Source: Acidipila rosea (lineage in GTDB: Bacteria > Acidobacteriota > Terriglobia > Terriglobales > Acidobacteriaceae). Taken from it: a stretch of DNA of 64,000 bases. Below the pieces are notes generated by a model. The model saw nothing but the letters and a program-made list of their open reading frames with translations. It did no database searches and was not told where the DNA came from. Positions 52,058 to 60,803 of the stretch are shown one piece after another; position 1 is the first letter of the stretch, and every line of letters begins with the position of its first letter. The stretch is taken from positions 124,001 to 188,000 of the forward strand of contig NZ_SMGK01000005.1 of NCBI RefSeq assembly GCF_004339725.1. Direction: 5' to 3'. A program made the position numbers and the translations under genes.

Positions 52058-52184
52058 GAATGAGGTATCTGGTCTGGCTCCGCGAGCCGCCCGCTACTGT
52101 GGATTCACTCACTCTGTCATCGCAAACGCTATCAAGAGTGAGGCGGACGAAAACGCCTTTGCTGTCGCGGCTTGGAATCCGGCG

Positions 52185-53060
52185 TCATGCCTTATCCGGG
52201 ATTCCCCGGATAAGTTCCTGGACCCACGCCTCACTGGTTATCTTCGGCACGCCCATCGCGGCGTTGGCAACGTCGTCCCATGCTTCCCAGGTGGCTAGAC
52301 GCTCGGCGTAAGCGGCGCGCGCCCGAGGCAGAATCGAGGTGCCCAGCCCGAGCCGCAACGGCGGGTCGTCCGCATCCACGAGCTTGAGAACGGCTTCTGC
52401 GGTCGCCTCAGGATCGCCACGTTCCATGCCGGCAAGATGTGTCAGAAACTGTTTCCGGAACTCCGCGTATGGTTGCTGCGCATCGGCGATCTGTGCGTCT
52501 TTGCCGAAGTCGGTCGCATAGGCGCCTGGTTCCACGAGTGTCACGTGGATGCCTAACGGTTTGACCTCCTGCGCCAGCGCTTCGTGTTGCGCTTCCACGG
52601 CCCATTTGGTCGCACAGTAGTAGCCGATGAGGGGCATCGACGTAATTCCAAGACCACTGGAAACGCCCAGAATGTGTCCGCTCCCCTGTTGACGCAACAG
52701 AGGCAGAGCTGCTCGCAGCACCCGGATCATGCCGAGGTAGTTCACATCGAACAGTTTGTGGATCTGCTCGTCGCTCGCCTCCTCGGTCGCTGCAACCACG
52801 CTGGTGCCTGCATTGTTGACGAGAACGTCGAGCCTGCCGAAGTGCGCGTACGCTTGCTGCACCACCTGCTTCACCTGCTCGGCATTGGTCACGTCGAGGG
52901 CCAGTGGAAAAACAGCATCGCCGAAGTGCTCCGTGAGATCGGCGACGTCAGCGAGTTTGCGGGCAGTTGCCGTGACCCGATCGCCGCGCTTGAGTGCGGC
53001 TTCTGCCCATATGCGGCCAAAGCCGCGCGATGCGCCGGTAATGAACCATGTCTTCTTCAT
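52185..53060 (-). CDS. Short-chain dehydrogenase/reductase
   Basis: The 291-residue oxidoreductase has the NAD(P) motif TGASRGFGR at the N-terminus, NNAGTS in the middle, and the active-site Tyr-x-x-x-Lys in YYCATKWAVE. The extra C-terminal 60 residues fit the classical oxidoreductases of the YusZ/DltE type. The substrate is unknown. It is on the same strand as the epimerase gene upstream and could be under the same TetR regulator. Confidence 0.88.
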   Translation of the reverse strand: MKKTWFITGASRGFGRIWAEAALKRGDRVTATARKLADVADLTEHFGDAVFPLALDVTNAEQVKQVVQQAYAHFGRLDVLVNNAGTSVVAATEEASDEQIHKLFDVNYLGMIRVLRAALPLLRQQGSGHILGVSSGLGITSMPLIGYYCATKWAVEAQHEALAQEVKPLGIHVTLVEPGAYATDFGKDAQIADAQQPYAEFRKQFLTHLAGMERGDPEATAEAVLKLVDADDPPLRLGLGTSILPRARAAYAERLATWEAWDDVANAAMGVPKITSEAWVQELIRGIPDKA

Positions 53061-53123
53061 ATTCGATTCCTCTGTAACGGTTTGAATTGAGTTGGGTTGT
53101 AGATAGCGCCTCGGCCTCTTTGT

Positions 53124-54014
53124 TCAGTCCTGCGCATAGCGCATGCTTTTTAGATCGGCGATCAGCCCTGGTCCTTCCGGACTCCATCCAAGTTGTTGCC
53201 GCGTCTTCGCACTGGAACCATGAAGGTCCCTGCCCGCAAAAAGTCCGAGAAAGCCGAAATGTTCCTGCGCCTCTTCCGCAGAAATGGAACGGACGGGTAC
53301 ATTCAACCCGTGGCCGACGGCTGTGGCGATATCTACGAGCGGCACACCCTCTTCGGCCACGGCATGATAGCGTGCGCCTGTCTCATGCCTTTCCAGCGCG
53401 AGCCGGTACAGGCGACCGGCATCCAGCCGATGCACCGCGGCCCAGCGATTTTGTCCATCGCCAACGTATGCCGAAACGCCCTTCTGCCGGGCCACTGCGA
53501 TGAGATAGCTGACCAGGCCCTGCTTGACCGTATCGTGAACCTGGGGAAGTCGAACCACTGCTGTGCTCACTCCGCGCGCCTGGAGAGCCGCACCGGTCGC
53601 TTCGGAAGCGCGAGGGTGTGAACTGGAGACGGGAACCGGCGGATCATCCTCGGTGGCGAGATGACCGTGGGCAATCACGGCAAGTCCACCTGTAAGGATG
53701 AACGGGCGGCTGGAACCCTGGAGTGCATCGCCGATGACTTCGATCGCATGCCTATCGAGTTCGCAGCTTTCCGCGAACCTCGTCCAGTCGTGCCGGAAGG
53801 CGGTGTGGATGACGGCGTCCGAGGCGGCCGCTCCACTGCGCAGGCTTTCCAGGTCTTCCAAGTCGCCGCGATGCACCTCAGCACCGGCGGCGATGAGCGC
53901 CTGGGTTCCTGCGTCCGAGCGCGCCAGGCCAAGTACCTGGTGCCCAGCATCCATAAGTTCTTTCACGATGGCAGAACCGATAAATCCGGTAGCGCCGGTC
54001 ACAAAAACACGCAT
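53124..54014 (-). CDS. NAD-dependent epimerase/dehydratase family protein
   Basis: From ATG 54014 (GGAGAAAG upstream) the product has 296 residues: the Rossmann motif VTGATGFIGSAIVKEL, RGDLEDLES and a substrate part typical of atypical or extended SDR proteins. The usual YxxxK is not seen; SSSHPRASEATG stands near its place, so it may be an atypical reductase. The frame extends to 54086, but the later start fits the binding site. It is divergent from the tetR gene and shares its operators. Confidence 0.85.
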   Translation of the reverse strand: MRVFVTGATGFIGSAIVKELMDAGHQVLGLARSDAGTQALIAAGAEVHRGDLEDLESLRSGAAASDAVIHTAFRHDWTRFAESCELDRHAIEVIGDALQGSSRPFILTGGLAVIAHGHLATEDDPPVPVSSSHPRASEATGAALQARGVSTAVVRLPQVHDTVKQGLVSYLIAVARQKGVSAYVGDGQNRWAAVHRLDAGRLYRLALERHETGARYHAVAEEGVPLVDIATAVGHGLNVPVRSISAEEAQEHFGFLGLFAGRDLHGSSAKTRQQLGWSPEGPGLIADLKSMRYAQD

Positions 54015-54092
54015 CTTTCTCCTCCTGTTGCATTGATCCTTACGATTTCTTAGGTGCGGTGGTTGACGGGCCGCCGCGGCATCCAATAGAAC

Positions 54093-54135
54093 GGAGACAG
54101 TCTCCTAATCCTATAGATAAGTGGAGACTGTCTCC
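54093..54135. promoter_or_regulatory. Twin TetR operators
   Basis: GGAGACAGTCTCC (54093-54105) and GGAGACTGTCTCC (54123-54135) are perfect 13-bp palindromes that differ only at the centre, placed 30 bases apart, about three helical turns. They lie between the divergent epimerase and tetR genes, with TATAGAT between them as a possible -10 region. Such pairs usually let one TetR regulate both directions. Confidence 0.8.
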
Positions 54136-54156
54136 GGTTGCAGAAAAGTTTGTGGA

Positions 54157-54753
54157 ATGGCGAAAAAGAAATCAAAACCAGACGCAAGAACGCCAAGCCG
54201 GAAACCACGCACCGACGCGCTGCGGAATCGAGAGCGCATCTTGGAGGTTGCAAAAGACGCATTCACTCGATATGGTGCGCAAGCCAGCCTCGACGAGATT
54301 GCAAAGCAGGCAGAGGTCGGTGCAGGAACCTTATACCGTCACTTTCCTTCGCGCGAGGAGCTACTGAAGGCCGTCTACCGAACTGAAATTGAAAAGCTGG
54401 CTGAGGCACAGCGCACGTTCGCCGAGACCTTGTCTCCGGTGGAGGCATTGCGAGCCTGGCTGCTGTTGTTCGTTGAAGCCATCGCCGCTAAGCAGGTGAT
54501 CGCCCCTGCCCTGAAGGAACTCGCAGGAGACCCCAAGAAGGTTTTCGAGGCTTCGTATCTGCAAATCCAGGAGGCAGTTCGAGCACTGGTGAAGCGCGCT
54601 ATCCAGAGCGGCGATCTTCGCCGGGATATAGAGCCTGCCGATCTGCTGCGTGCTCTGGTCGGCGTCGCCCATGTGGCTGACACCACAGACTGGCAGCAGA
54701 GTGCTCGCAGACTGGTGGATATCCTCATCGCAGGCTCACGCGCGGCGCAGTAG
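54157..54753 (+). CDS. TetR family repressor
   Basis: From ATG 54157 the 198-residue protein has the TetR HTH (RERILEVAKDAFTRYGAQASLDEIAKQAEVGAGTLYRHFPSREELLKAV) and an all-helical ligand domain of the SBP_domain_2 type (QVIAPALKELAG). It most likely represses itself and the divergent epimerase/reductase genes through the twin operators. The ligand is unknown. A basic N-terminal tail (KKKSKPDARTPSRKP) may add DNA contacts. Confidence 0.9.
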   Translation: MAKKKSKPDARTPSRKPRTDALRNRERILEVAKDAFTRYGAQASLDEIAKQAEVGAGTLYRHFPSREELLKAVYRTEIEKLAEAQRTFAETLSPVEALRAWLLLFVEAIAAKQVIAPALKELAGDPKKVFEASYLQIQEAVRALVKRAIQSGDLRRDIEPADLLRALVGVAHVADTTDWQQSARRLVDILIAGSRAAQ

Positions 54754-54823
54754 ATCTTGGCTTAAGATTATGTCTTCCAAAAGTGGGGCGATCCAATTGG
54801 AATCAGTGGAGAGACTTGATCTG

Positions 54824-55070
54824 CTATGCAGAGGGTCCAAAGGATCGCCGCCAGACGCTTGGTGATACGCCCACGGAGTATTTGAAATGTTCCCTGAGCA
54901 CGGACGCAGATCGGAACCCCGCTTCCCCAGCGATGCTTTCGATAGAACGCTGGGCTGTTTCCAACAGATGCTGTGCCCGGCGAACCATGGCTTTCGCAAG
55001 CCTTTGCGCAGGACTCAGCCCCACTTGGTCCACGAAATGCCTCGACACGGTGCCATCCTTCTTTCACAAA
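54824..55070 (-). pseudogene. C-terminal HTH fragment of an AraC family regulator
   Basis: The 74-codon frame, extended a few codons past its GTG, reads TVSRHFVDQVGLSPAQRLAK, then HLLETAQRSIESIAGEAGFR and HFKYSVGVSPSVWRRSF, the two helix-turn-helix units of a GlxA-like AraC protein. A TGA stands just upstream and no ligand domain is found in any frame, so the regulator is broken. Confidence 0.7.
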
Positions 55071-55247
55071 GCCAGGCCGGGACTGCTGCCTGAGGCACAC
55101 GCGTCTGTGCGCGAACAAGATTCCCGCATCACCCAAAGCTGAATTTGAACTCGCAGCTTCAGGCATCCGAGCCACCCGATCTACCTGGACGCGAGCAGAA
55201 ACTGCCATTGAAAGCAGCTATGCTGGCTTGAAGAGGACTTGTTTGCC

Positions 55248-55715
55248 ATGACTTCTCGTCCACCACTGCCTCCCTTCACACAAGAAGCAGCAGCTCAAAA
55301 GGTTCGCCTCGCCGAGGACGGATGGAATACCCGTAACCCTGAAAAGGTCTCACTTGCCTATGCTGTGGATTCACGTTGGCGGAACCGCGCCGAATTCATA
55401 TCCGGCAGAGATCAGATCGTCGCATTCCTCTCGCGAAAATGGACCAGAGAGCTGGACTACCGGCTCATCAAGGAACTGTGGGCATTTCACGGCAATCGCA
55501 TCGCCGTCCGGTTTGCCTACGAATACCACGATGACTCTGGAAATTGATTCCGCGCCTATGGAAATGAGAACTGGGAGTTTGATGACCAGGGATTGATGTA
55601 TGCAAGGCATGCCAGTATCAATGATTTGCCCATCACGGAAGCCGGCCGGAAATTTCATTGGTCTCTGGGAAGGCGACCTGACGGCCATCCGGGCTTGAGC
55701 GATTTGGGCCTTTAG
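55248..55715 (+). pseudogene. DUF1348 (SnoaL-like) protein interrupted by one in-frame TGA
   Basis: The frame from ATG 55248 reads [20 protein letters not shown], then a normal DUF1348 sequence to [11 protein letters not shown] and a TGA at 55545-55547. The same frame continues without further stops for 56 codons, with [32 protein letters not shown] and a final SDLGL before TAG 55713. The usual residue at the stop is Trp, so TGG changed to TGA by one base. Total length (155 codons) is that of the family. The intact protein would be an NTF2-fold protein of unknown substrate. Confidence 0.85.
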
Positions 55716-55930
55716 CGCGCAGAATCCATGGTCTCGCCCGCGCTTCCCTGCAGTCGCGCGGCGGACCATCTATTCCCGGTAGAGCTCCGGCTTGGATGAG
55801 CGCATTGGATGACACGATTATTGAGAATCGATACTCGCGTAATGGCAGCATCTGCTCTGCGGCCCCTCTTATGAGAGGCTGATTCGTAAGGCTGCTGATA
55901 AGTAGAGTCCAGCCGTCACCACTGAGTAAG

Positions 55931-55949
55931 TATACAGTTTACCTGTACA
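55931..55949 (+). promoter_or_regulatory. Candidate MarR operator
   Basis: TATACAG, five bases, CTGTACA form a near-perfect inverted repeat 32 bases before marR. A CATACT box at 55968 puts the likely start of transcription at the ATG itself, so the marR message may lack a leader. The rest of the gap 55716-55980 shows nothing I recognise. Confidence 0.5.
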
Positions 55950-55980
55950 GCCAGGCTGCATATGTGCCATACTGGGATCC

Positions 55981-56433
55981 ATGAGTGATCCGGTGAGTCC
56001 TTATCGAGACGAGCGCGCCTCTGCACTTGCCGCGGAGCTTCGTGCGATCTTGGGCAAACTCAAGCGGAAGCTGCGCGAGCAGGGAGGGCAAAACGATTTG
56101 ACGCCTTCCCAGGTCTCCGTTCTGCTTCGTATTGAAAAAGACGGTCCCGCAGCAGTATCAACGCTGGCCAGGGCAGAGGGCATGCGTCCTCAATCGATGA
56201 GCGCCATCATAACGTCCTTACTCGAAGCCGGATTGGTGTGCGGCGCTCCGGACCCGAATGACAGGCGGCAGACCTTGATGGCACTCTCCCGGAAATGCCA
56301 GAAGTGGCTTAAGGACGGTCGCGCCGCCAGGCAGGATTGGCTCACAACCACCATCCAGAAGAAGCTCTCCACTCACGAACAACAGAAACTTGCTTCTGCG
56401 GTGGAACTGCTCGGCCGCCTTATCGAAGACTGA
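55981..56433 (+). CDS. MarR family regulator
   Basis: The 150-residue protein has the MarR winged helix: DLTPSQVSVLLRIEKDGPAAVSTLARAEGMRPQSMSAIITSLLEAGLVCG, with wing PDPNDRRQTL. It precedes the isochorismatase, small membrane protein and MFS genes by 58 bases and probably controls them in response to a small aromatic or drug-like ligand. Confidence 0.9.
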   Translation: MSDPVSPYRDERASALAAELRAILGKLKRKLREQGGQNDLTPSQVSVLLRIEKDGPAAVSTLARAEGMRPQSMSAIITSLLEAGLVCGAPDPNDRRQTLMALSRKCQKWLKDGRAARQDWLTTTIQKKLSTHEQQKLASAVELLGRLIED

Positions 56434-56491
56434 TGTCTTCGCGTGCGGCCACACAACTCTGATTCACATTCCCGTCGAGGAGAGGAACCCT

Positions 56492-57055
56492 ATGCCCCTT
56501 AGCACTCTCGATCCAGAGACCGCACTGATTGTTGTTGATCTTCAGAAAGGTATTATCCCCTTACCCTTTATCCATCCGATCGCTGGAGTCATTGAACGAA
56601 CCTGCGCTTTGCTCGACGCCTTTCGCCAGCGCAATCTTCCGGCCGCTCTGGTCAATGTCGCGGGAAGTGCCCCAGGCCGGACGGAGCAGCCGCGCCGCAT
56701 CTCGACGTTCTCTGAAGGGTTCAGCGATCTGATTCCGGAACTAAATCGCCAGCCCGGCGACATTGTGGTGACGAAGCGCACATGGGGCGCCTTTGCGAGC
56801 ACTGACCTTGAGGCGCAGCTCAAAGCGAAAAGAGTCACACAGGTGGTCGTCACCGGCGTGGCAACCGGAACCGGCGTGGAAGCCACTGCCCGGCAGGCGT
56901 ATGAAGCAGGGTTCCATGTGACGCTTGCGATGGACGCTATGACCGATTCGCGTCCCGAAGCCCACGCCTACAGCCTCGCCCATGTCTTTCCGCGCCTCGG
57001 AGAAACGGGCTCAACTCAGGACATACTCGACCTGCTGGCAACAAGGAGCGCCTGA
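56492..57055 (+). CDS. Isochorismatase-like hydrolase lacking the catalytic cysteine
   Basis: The 187-residue protein has the isochorismatase fold with the Asp of ALIVVDLQKGI and the Lys of VVTKRTWGAF. The third residue of the triad, a Cys in most cysteine hydrolases of the family (GVATNVCVESTAR-type), is here Gly in GVATGTGVEATAR. True isochorismatases and some related proteins also lack the Cys, so activity is possible but not by the thiol route. GAGGAGAGG precedes the ATG at 56492. It is in one operon with the next two genes. Confidence 0.88.
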   Translation: MPLSTLDPETALIVVDLQKGIIPLPFIHPIAGVIERTCALLDAFRQRNLPAALVNVAGSAPGRTEQPRRISTFSEGFSDLIPELNRQPGDIVVTKRTWGAFASTDLEAQLKAKRVTQVVVTGVATGTGVEATARQAYEAGFHVTLAMDAMTDSRPEAHAYSLAHVFPRLGETGSTQDILDLLATRSA

Positions 57056-57057
57056 TC

Positions 57058-57387
57058 GTGAACTGGCTTTATCTTGTGTCGTACTTCTTTGGGGGGATTT
57101 TTCTGGCCAACGCCGTACCGCATTTTGTCAGCGGCATGATGGGACAGCCTTTCCAATCTCCCTTTGCAAAGCCGCCCGGCAAAGGTCTTTCCTCGTCTAC
57201 AGTGAATGTTCTATGGGGCTTCTTCAACGCCGTCATCGGATACCTTCTCGTTGTGCGCGTGGGTATCTTTCATCTCAGATCGATCGGTGACGTTCTTGTT
57301 CTTGCCCTTGGCGCACTGCTGATCAGCCTTTTGTCGGCACGGCATTTCGGCCAGTTTCATGGAGGCAACGCACCCGGGCGCTCATGA
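57058..57387 (+). CDS. Small membrane protein, function unknown
   Basis: The 109-residue protein has three hydrophobic segments and starts at GTG 57058, two bases after the isochorismatase stop. The beginning LYLVSYFFGGIFLANAVPHFVSGMMGQPFQSPFAKPPGKGLSS resembles small uncharacterised membrane proteins that stand beside MFS genes. Its end overlaps the MFS start by four bases, so it is co-translated with it. Confidence 0.78.
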   Translation: MNWLYLVSYFFGGIFLANAVPHFVSGMMGQPFQSPFAKPPGKGLSSSTVNVLWGFFNAVIGYLLVVRVGIFHLRSIGDVLVLALGALLISLLSARHFGQFHGGNAPGRS

Positions 57388-58655
57388 AGAATCCTGTGGC
57401 GGGCGCTCTCCGCGCCCTGGGCATCTTCAACTTTCGGGTGTGGACTGTCGGCGCTCTGGTGTCCAACATCGGCACATGGATGCAGCGCGTCGCTCAGGAC
57501 TGGCTTGTCCTCACACAACTCACGCACCACAATGCCTCGGCCGTTGGCATCGTCATGGCGCTGCAGTTTGCCCCGCAGCTACTTTTGCTGCCCTGGAGCG
57601 GACTTGCCGCGGATCGCTTCAATCAGCGAAAGCTTCTTATATTTACCCAGGCGGCGATGGGTTTACTCGCGCTCGCTCTGGGCATTCTTACGATCTCCGG
57701 GGTCGTCCAGCTCTGGCAGGTCTATGTCTTTGCATTCCTCTTTGGCTCCGCGGCGGCGCTCGATGCGCCAGTACGGCAAACGTTCGTTGGAGAACTTGTG
57801 GGCGACGAGCACCTGCATAATGCCGTCGCCATCAATTCCACATCCTTCAATGCCGGCCGGATGATCGGCCCGGCAGTCGCCGGCATCGTCATCGCAACAG
57901 TGGGAACCGGATGGGCATTTGCGATAAACGGCCTGTCGTTTGCCGCAGTTGTGATCTCGATCTTGTTGCTACGCAAATCAGAACTGTCCCCAAATCCACG
58001 TACTCGACATAGTGCAGGTGGCTTTCTGGAAGGATTCCACTATGTCTGGGGTCGTCGTGACCTTCGGGCAATCCTGCTGATGCTATTTCTTATTGGCACC
58101 TTCGGGCTTAATTTTCCTATCTTCATTTCGACGATGGCAGTTGATGTCTTCCATGCCGATGCACGAGGCTTCGGATTGCTGTCTTCCATCATGGCAATCG
58201 GTTCCATCGTCGGGGCGCTGTTTTCAGGGAGCCGGCAGAAACCCAGATTTGGCACTTTACTCGCCGGCTCATCGGTCTTCGGCATCGGATGCATCTTCGC
58301 TGCCCTGGCTCCGGGTTACTGGTGGTTTGCTGCCGCTCTCATCCTCGTGGGTGGTGCGGCCCTCACCTTCACCAATACAACCAACAGTATGATGCAGCTC
58401 ACTACCGAACCTGCCCTGCGAGGCCGGGTCATGGCCTTCCGCGTGGCCATAGCTCTTGGTGGCACGCCCATTGGAGCCCCCATCGTGGGTTGGGTGGCAA
58501 ACCATTTCGGTCCGCGTTGGGCCCTTGGCATTGGCGCGTCATCGGGGCTTGCCGCTGCCCTGGTTGCTCTCTATGTTCAGTTCTGGTCGACCGGACTTGA
58601 AGATGCGGAATTCAGCCCGACGAGTTCTGCTGGATGCCCTATTGATGGATCATGA
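57384..58655 (+). CDS. MFS transporter (MFS_3/EntS-like)
   Basis: The 423-residue protein has about twelve membrane helices and the MFS_3 pattern (WTVGALVSNIGTWMQRVAQDWLVLTQL at the start, LPWSGLAADRFNQRKLL between helices 2 and 3, FGSAAALDAPVRQTFVGELV in the middle). Members export enterobactin or drugs. The place behind marR and the isochorismatase-like gene suggests an exporter of a small aromatic compound. Confidence 0.9.
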   Translation: MKNPVAGALRALGIFNFRVWTVGALVSNIGTWMQRVAQDWLVLTQLTHHNASAVGIVMALQFAPQLLLLPWSGLAADRFNQRKLLIFTQAAMGLLALALGILTISGVVQLWQVYVFAFLFGSAAALDAPVRQTFVGELVGDEHLHNAVAINSTSFNAGRMIGPAVAGIVIATVGTGWAFAINGLSFAAVVISILLLRKSELSPNPRTRHSAGGFLEGFHYVWGRRDLRAILLMLFLIGTFGLNFPIFISTMAVDVFHADARGFGLLSSIMAIGSIVGALFSGSRQKPRFGTLLAGSSVFGIGCIFAALAPGYWWFAAALILVGGAALTFTNTTNSMMQLTTEPALRGRVMAFRVAIALGGTPIGAPIVGWVANHFGPRWALGIGASSGLAAALVALYVQFWSTGLEDAEFSPTSSAGCPIDGS

Positions 58656-58814
58656 GAAGTGAAGTGTTGCTTACTGGTCAAATCACTTATCCACCGCGAC
58701 TTGGGCGCGTCCAGGCGGATAGAATCCTCGTAAACGGGCATCTAGCGATCAACATCTTTCGATTTTCAATGAGTGCCCAATCGTGTTTCCAGCCCGCTTG
58801 AGTCTGCAAACGTG

Positions 58815-59216
58815 CTAAGGCCTGATGTCATAAATTGAGACTCCTGAGCGGCGGCGTGAGTCTAAACTGGGCGACGATGAGCTGCGACGGAATATCAACT
58901 TGTACGCCCCATCCTTGCCAAATTCCTGGGAGTGGGTCTCTCCGGCGGGATAGAAGAGCATCAAGCCTTGCCGGGGCTCGATGCTTCGTCCGACAATTCG
59001 CTCATGCTAGGAACCCTGAAGCACAATGGTGAACGAGCTTTCTACGTGAGCGTGCCGGGCCATTGCTGCGCCTCCTACATAGTGTCCCAATCGAAGATCG
59101 TTCATCAACAAGCTCCGTTCAGAGATGGAGACGTTGCGCGGGAACGCACCCGATGAGGAAAAGGCCATCCATATCAATACGAACCAACGAATCGCCAGGG
59201 CCGACCAATTTTGCAA
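58815..59216 (-). pseudogene. Cupin domain of an AraC family regulator, interrupted by TAG
   Basis: The minus strand reads RSLLMNDLRLGHYVGGAAMA, HAHVESSFTIVLQGS, then a TAG near 59007, and in the same frame HERIVGRSIEPRQGLMLFYP and AGETHSQEFGKDGAYKLIF. This is the N-terminal cupin of an AraC-type regulator with a Tyr codon changed to TAG. No DNA-binding part follows; the frame ends at 58815. The HTH fragment at 54824 seems to be of another subtype, so the two are probably not one split gene. The flanking stretches 58656-58814 and 59217-59402 hold nothing I recognise. Confidence 0.6.
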
Positions 59217-59402
59217 CGGCCCGTTGCAGAATTGGGGATTTTAACACTCATCGGCCTAATGGAACGTTTCGCCCCCAGGGAATGAAACCTACCGGCGTGA
59301 GCAGGCCACGTCTAATTCGACGATTTCCACCGTATCCTTATCCTTTTGGAAGCTCGCGTCCCCGCTGATACGGTTGTAATTGAGATGGCATGGGGAGCTC
59401 GA

Positions 59403-59606
59403 TGAAAGCGAACACGACAGAAGAGCTTGCGGCTGAATTGGGTGTTGATTGGCGATTCTTGGCTGTTGGACGAGAGAAGGCAGCAAAGGAGCTGATTCGG
59501 TTATTAGAGGCGTGTCAATCGCTAGTCGTTCCTGACACAAGCTTGGTGGGGTTCGGCTCTCTTGCATCAGATACGGAGTTTTCTAATGAGCATACTTGGA
59601 TATTCG
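59403..59606 (+). pseudogene. N-terminal fragment of a nucleotidyltransferase-like protein
   Basis: The frame reads MKANTTEELAAELGVDWRFL and ends DTSLVGFGSLASDTEFSNEH. The GFGSLA part matches the beginning of the nucleotidyltransferase active site (GS-L-A-R), which normally continues with a D-x-D. Here it stops and the sequence becomes the start of the next gene, so the catalytic Asp residues are gone. Confidence 0.45.
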
Positions 59607-60311
59607 ACAGGCGCAATTGCGTTAGGAGATTTCACTCACGCGCTCACACTCCTGTCTGCCTATAACTTCAATGCAGTCGAGCTATCAGCCCTTCGTATCG
59701 GCGAAATGGAGCCCCTAATTGACGCTTTGCCTAACCTGAGTTAGGCACAATATAGCTATATATCCTTTCATGCGCCCAGTTCCTTCACCGAACAAGAAGA
59801 GCCGCTCCTCATTAGACTTCTTCAGCGGCTCCCACAGAATTGGCCAATCGTTCTGCATCCTGACGCCATTCACGACGTGTCATCTTGGCGATCTTTAGCA
59901 CCGCGATTGGCGATTGAGAATATGGACAAGCGGAAAGGAATAGGCCGATCGGCCGCAGAGCTCGTTCGGGTTTTCGACTTGCTGCCTGGCACAACAATGT
60001 GTCTCGACCTGGGCCACGCTCGACAAGTCGACTCATCTATGGTCGGGGCTCATCAGTTGCTGAGAGCGTTCGGCGACCGCATTGTGCAACTTCACGTGAG
60101 TGAAGTTGATACCTCCAATCAGCACGACATAATCTCCAGAGTGGCGGAGCTAGCTTTTTCCCAAGTGCGACGCTTTATCCCTCACGATGCAGCAATCATT
60201 CTTGAGAGTAGAGTCGCGGAGTCGCAAATCCAATCTGAAGCTGACAAAGTCCACAGTATACTTAGCGATCCTACCGAGGACGGGCAGTCAGCCATGCTCG
60301 CTTACGCCTAA
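59586..60311 (+). pseudogene. TIM-barrel (xylose isomerase-like) protein with an in-frame TAG
   Basis: From ATG 59586 the frame reads MSILGYSTGAIALGDFTHAL up to LIDALPNLS and then a TAG at 59742-59744. The same frame continues as QYSYISFHAPSSFTEQ, NWPIVLHPDAIHD, LAIENMDKRKGIGR, TMCLDLGHARQVDSS and VQLHVSEVDTSNQHD to the stop at 60311. The H-P-D, E-N-M-D, D-L-G-H and H-V-S-E stations are those of sugar-phosphate isomerase/epimerase-like barrels. The total of 241 codons is a plausible full length, so one stop codon alone breaks the gene. Confidence 0.7.
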
Positions 60312-60324
60312 GTAACTATCACGC

Positions 60325-60413
60325 TGCGCTCAAATCACGGAAAATGACTTTTGAGGTTTGGATACTGCACCCGAATCGCGGAATTTAGAGAGTGTTTGTA
60401 CTGAAATCACGGA
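60325..60413 (-). repeat. Three 17-bp direct repeats, possibly an IS21-like end
   Basis: TGCGCTCAAATCACGGA (60325), TGCACCCGAATCGCGGA (60366) and TGTACTGAAATCACGGA (60397) share the pattern TG-x-x-C-x-x-x-AATC-x-CGGA and stand 41 and 31 bases apart. Repeated end sequences of this kind are known for IS21-family elements, where the transposase binds several copies; no transposase frame is left here. The rest of the gap 60312-60692 shows no gene. Confidence 0.5.
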
Positions 60414-60692
60414 CAGAGTGGAATGGACAGAGAGGTGCTTCGCCGGTTCGGCAATGTTCTCTGCGCACAGTCTGGGCGACCGACTGCGCCGACGAGATAT
60501 CTCTTCAGGGACAGCGTCTTGCCACCAAATCTAGGCTTTGAAGAAGCAGGTATGAGAACTGTAGAGCAGCCTTCTGGGGCCCTGCGCTCCAGACGATTCC
60601 TTTCGAGCCAATATTTTCACGCGTCGCAGAAAATATCTGTCTGCCAAATTTTGGCGTCCCCGCGCTGCCGAAGACGTTCCTGTACTCTCCGG

Positions 60693-60803
60693 CAATCCAA
60701 GGCGTGGGAGTTGACCGACTCCGCCGCCTGGTTGGAACGTTTCGGAGGGTGAGGGATGCTTGGCGGCCTTATTACTTGTTGAAAATGTGGTGGCCAGAGA
60801 CGG
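60693..60803 (-). repeat. Right copy of the direct repeat, including the tRNA-Phe 3' end
   Basis: This 111-base copy pairs with 50323-50430 in direct orientation. Differences are about ten single bases and a three-base length change near 60741. Here the repeat runs on into the complete tRNA-Phe gene, so this is the side with the intact tRNA. The 10.4 kb between the copies is the presumed inserted element. Confidence 0.78.
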
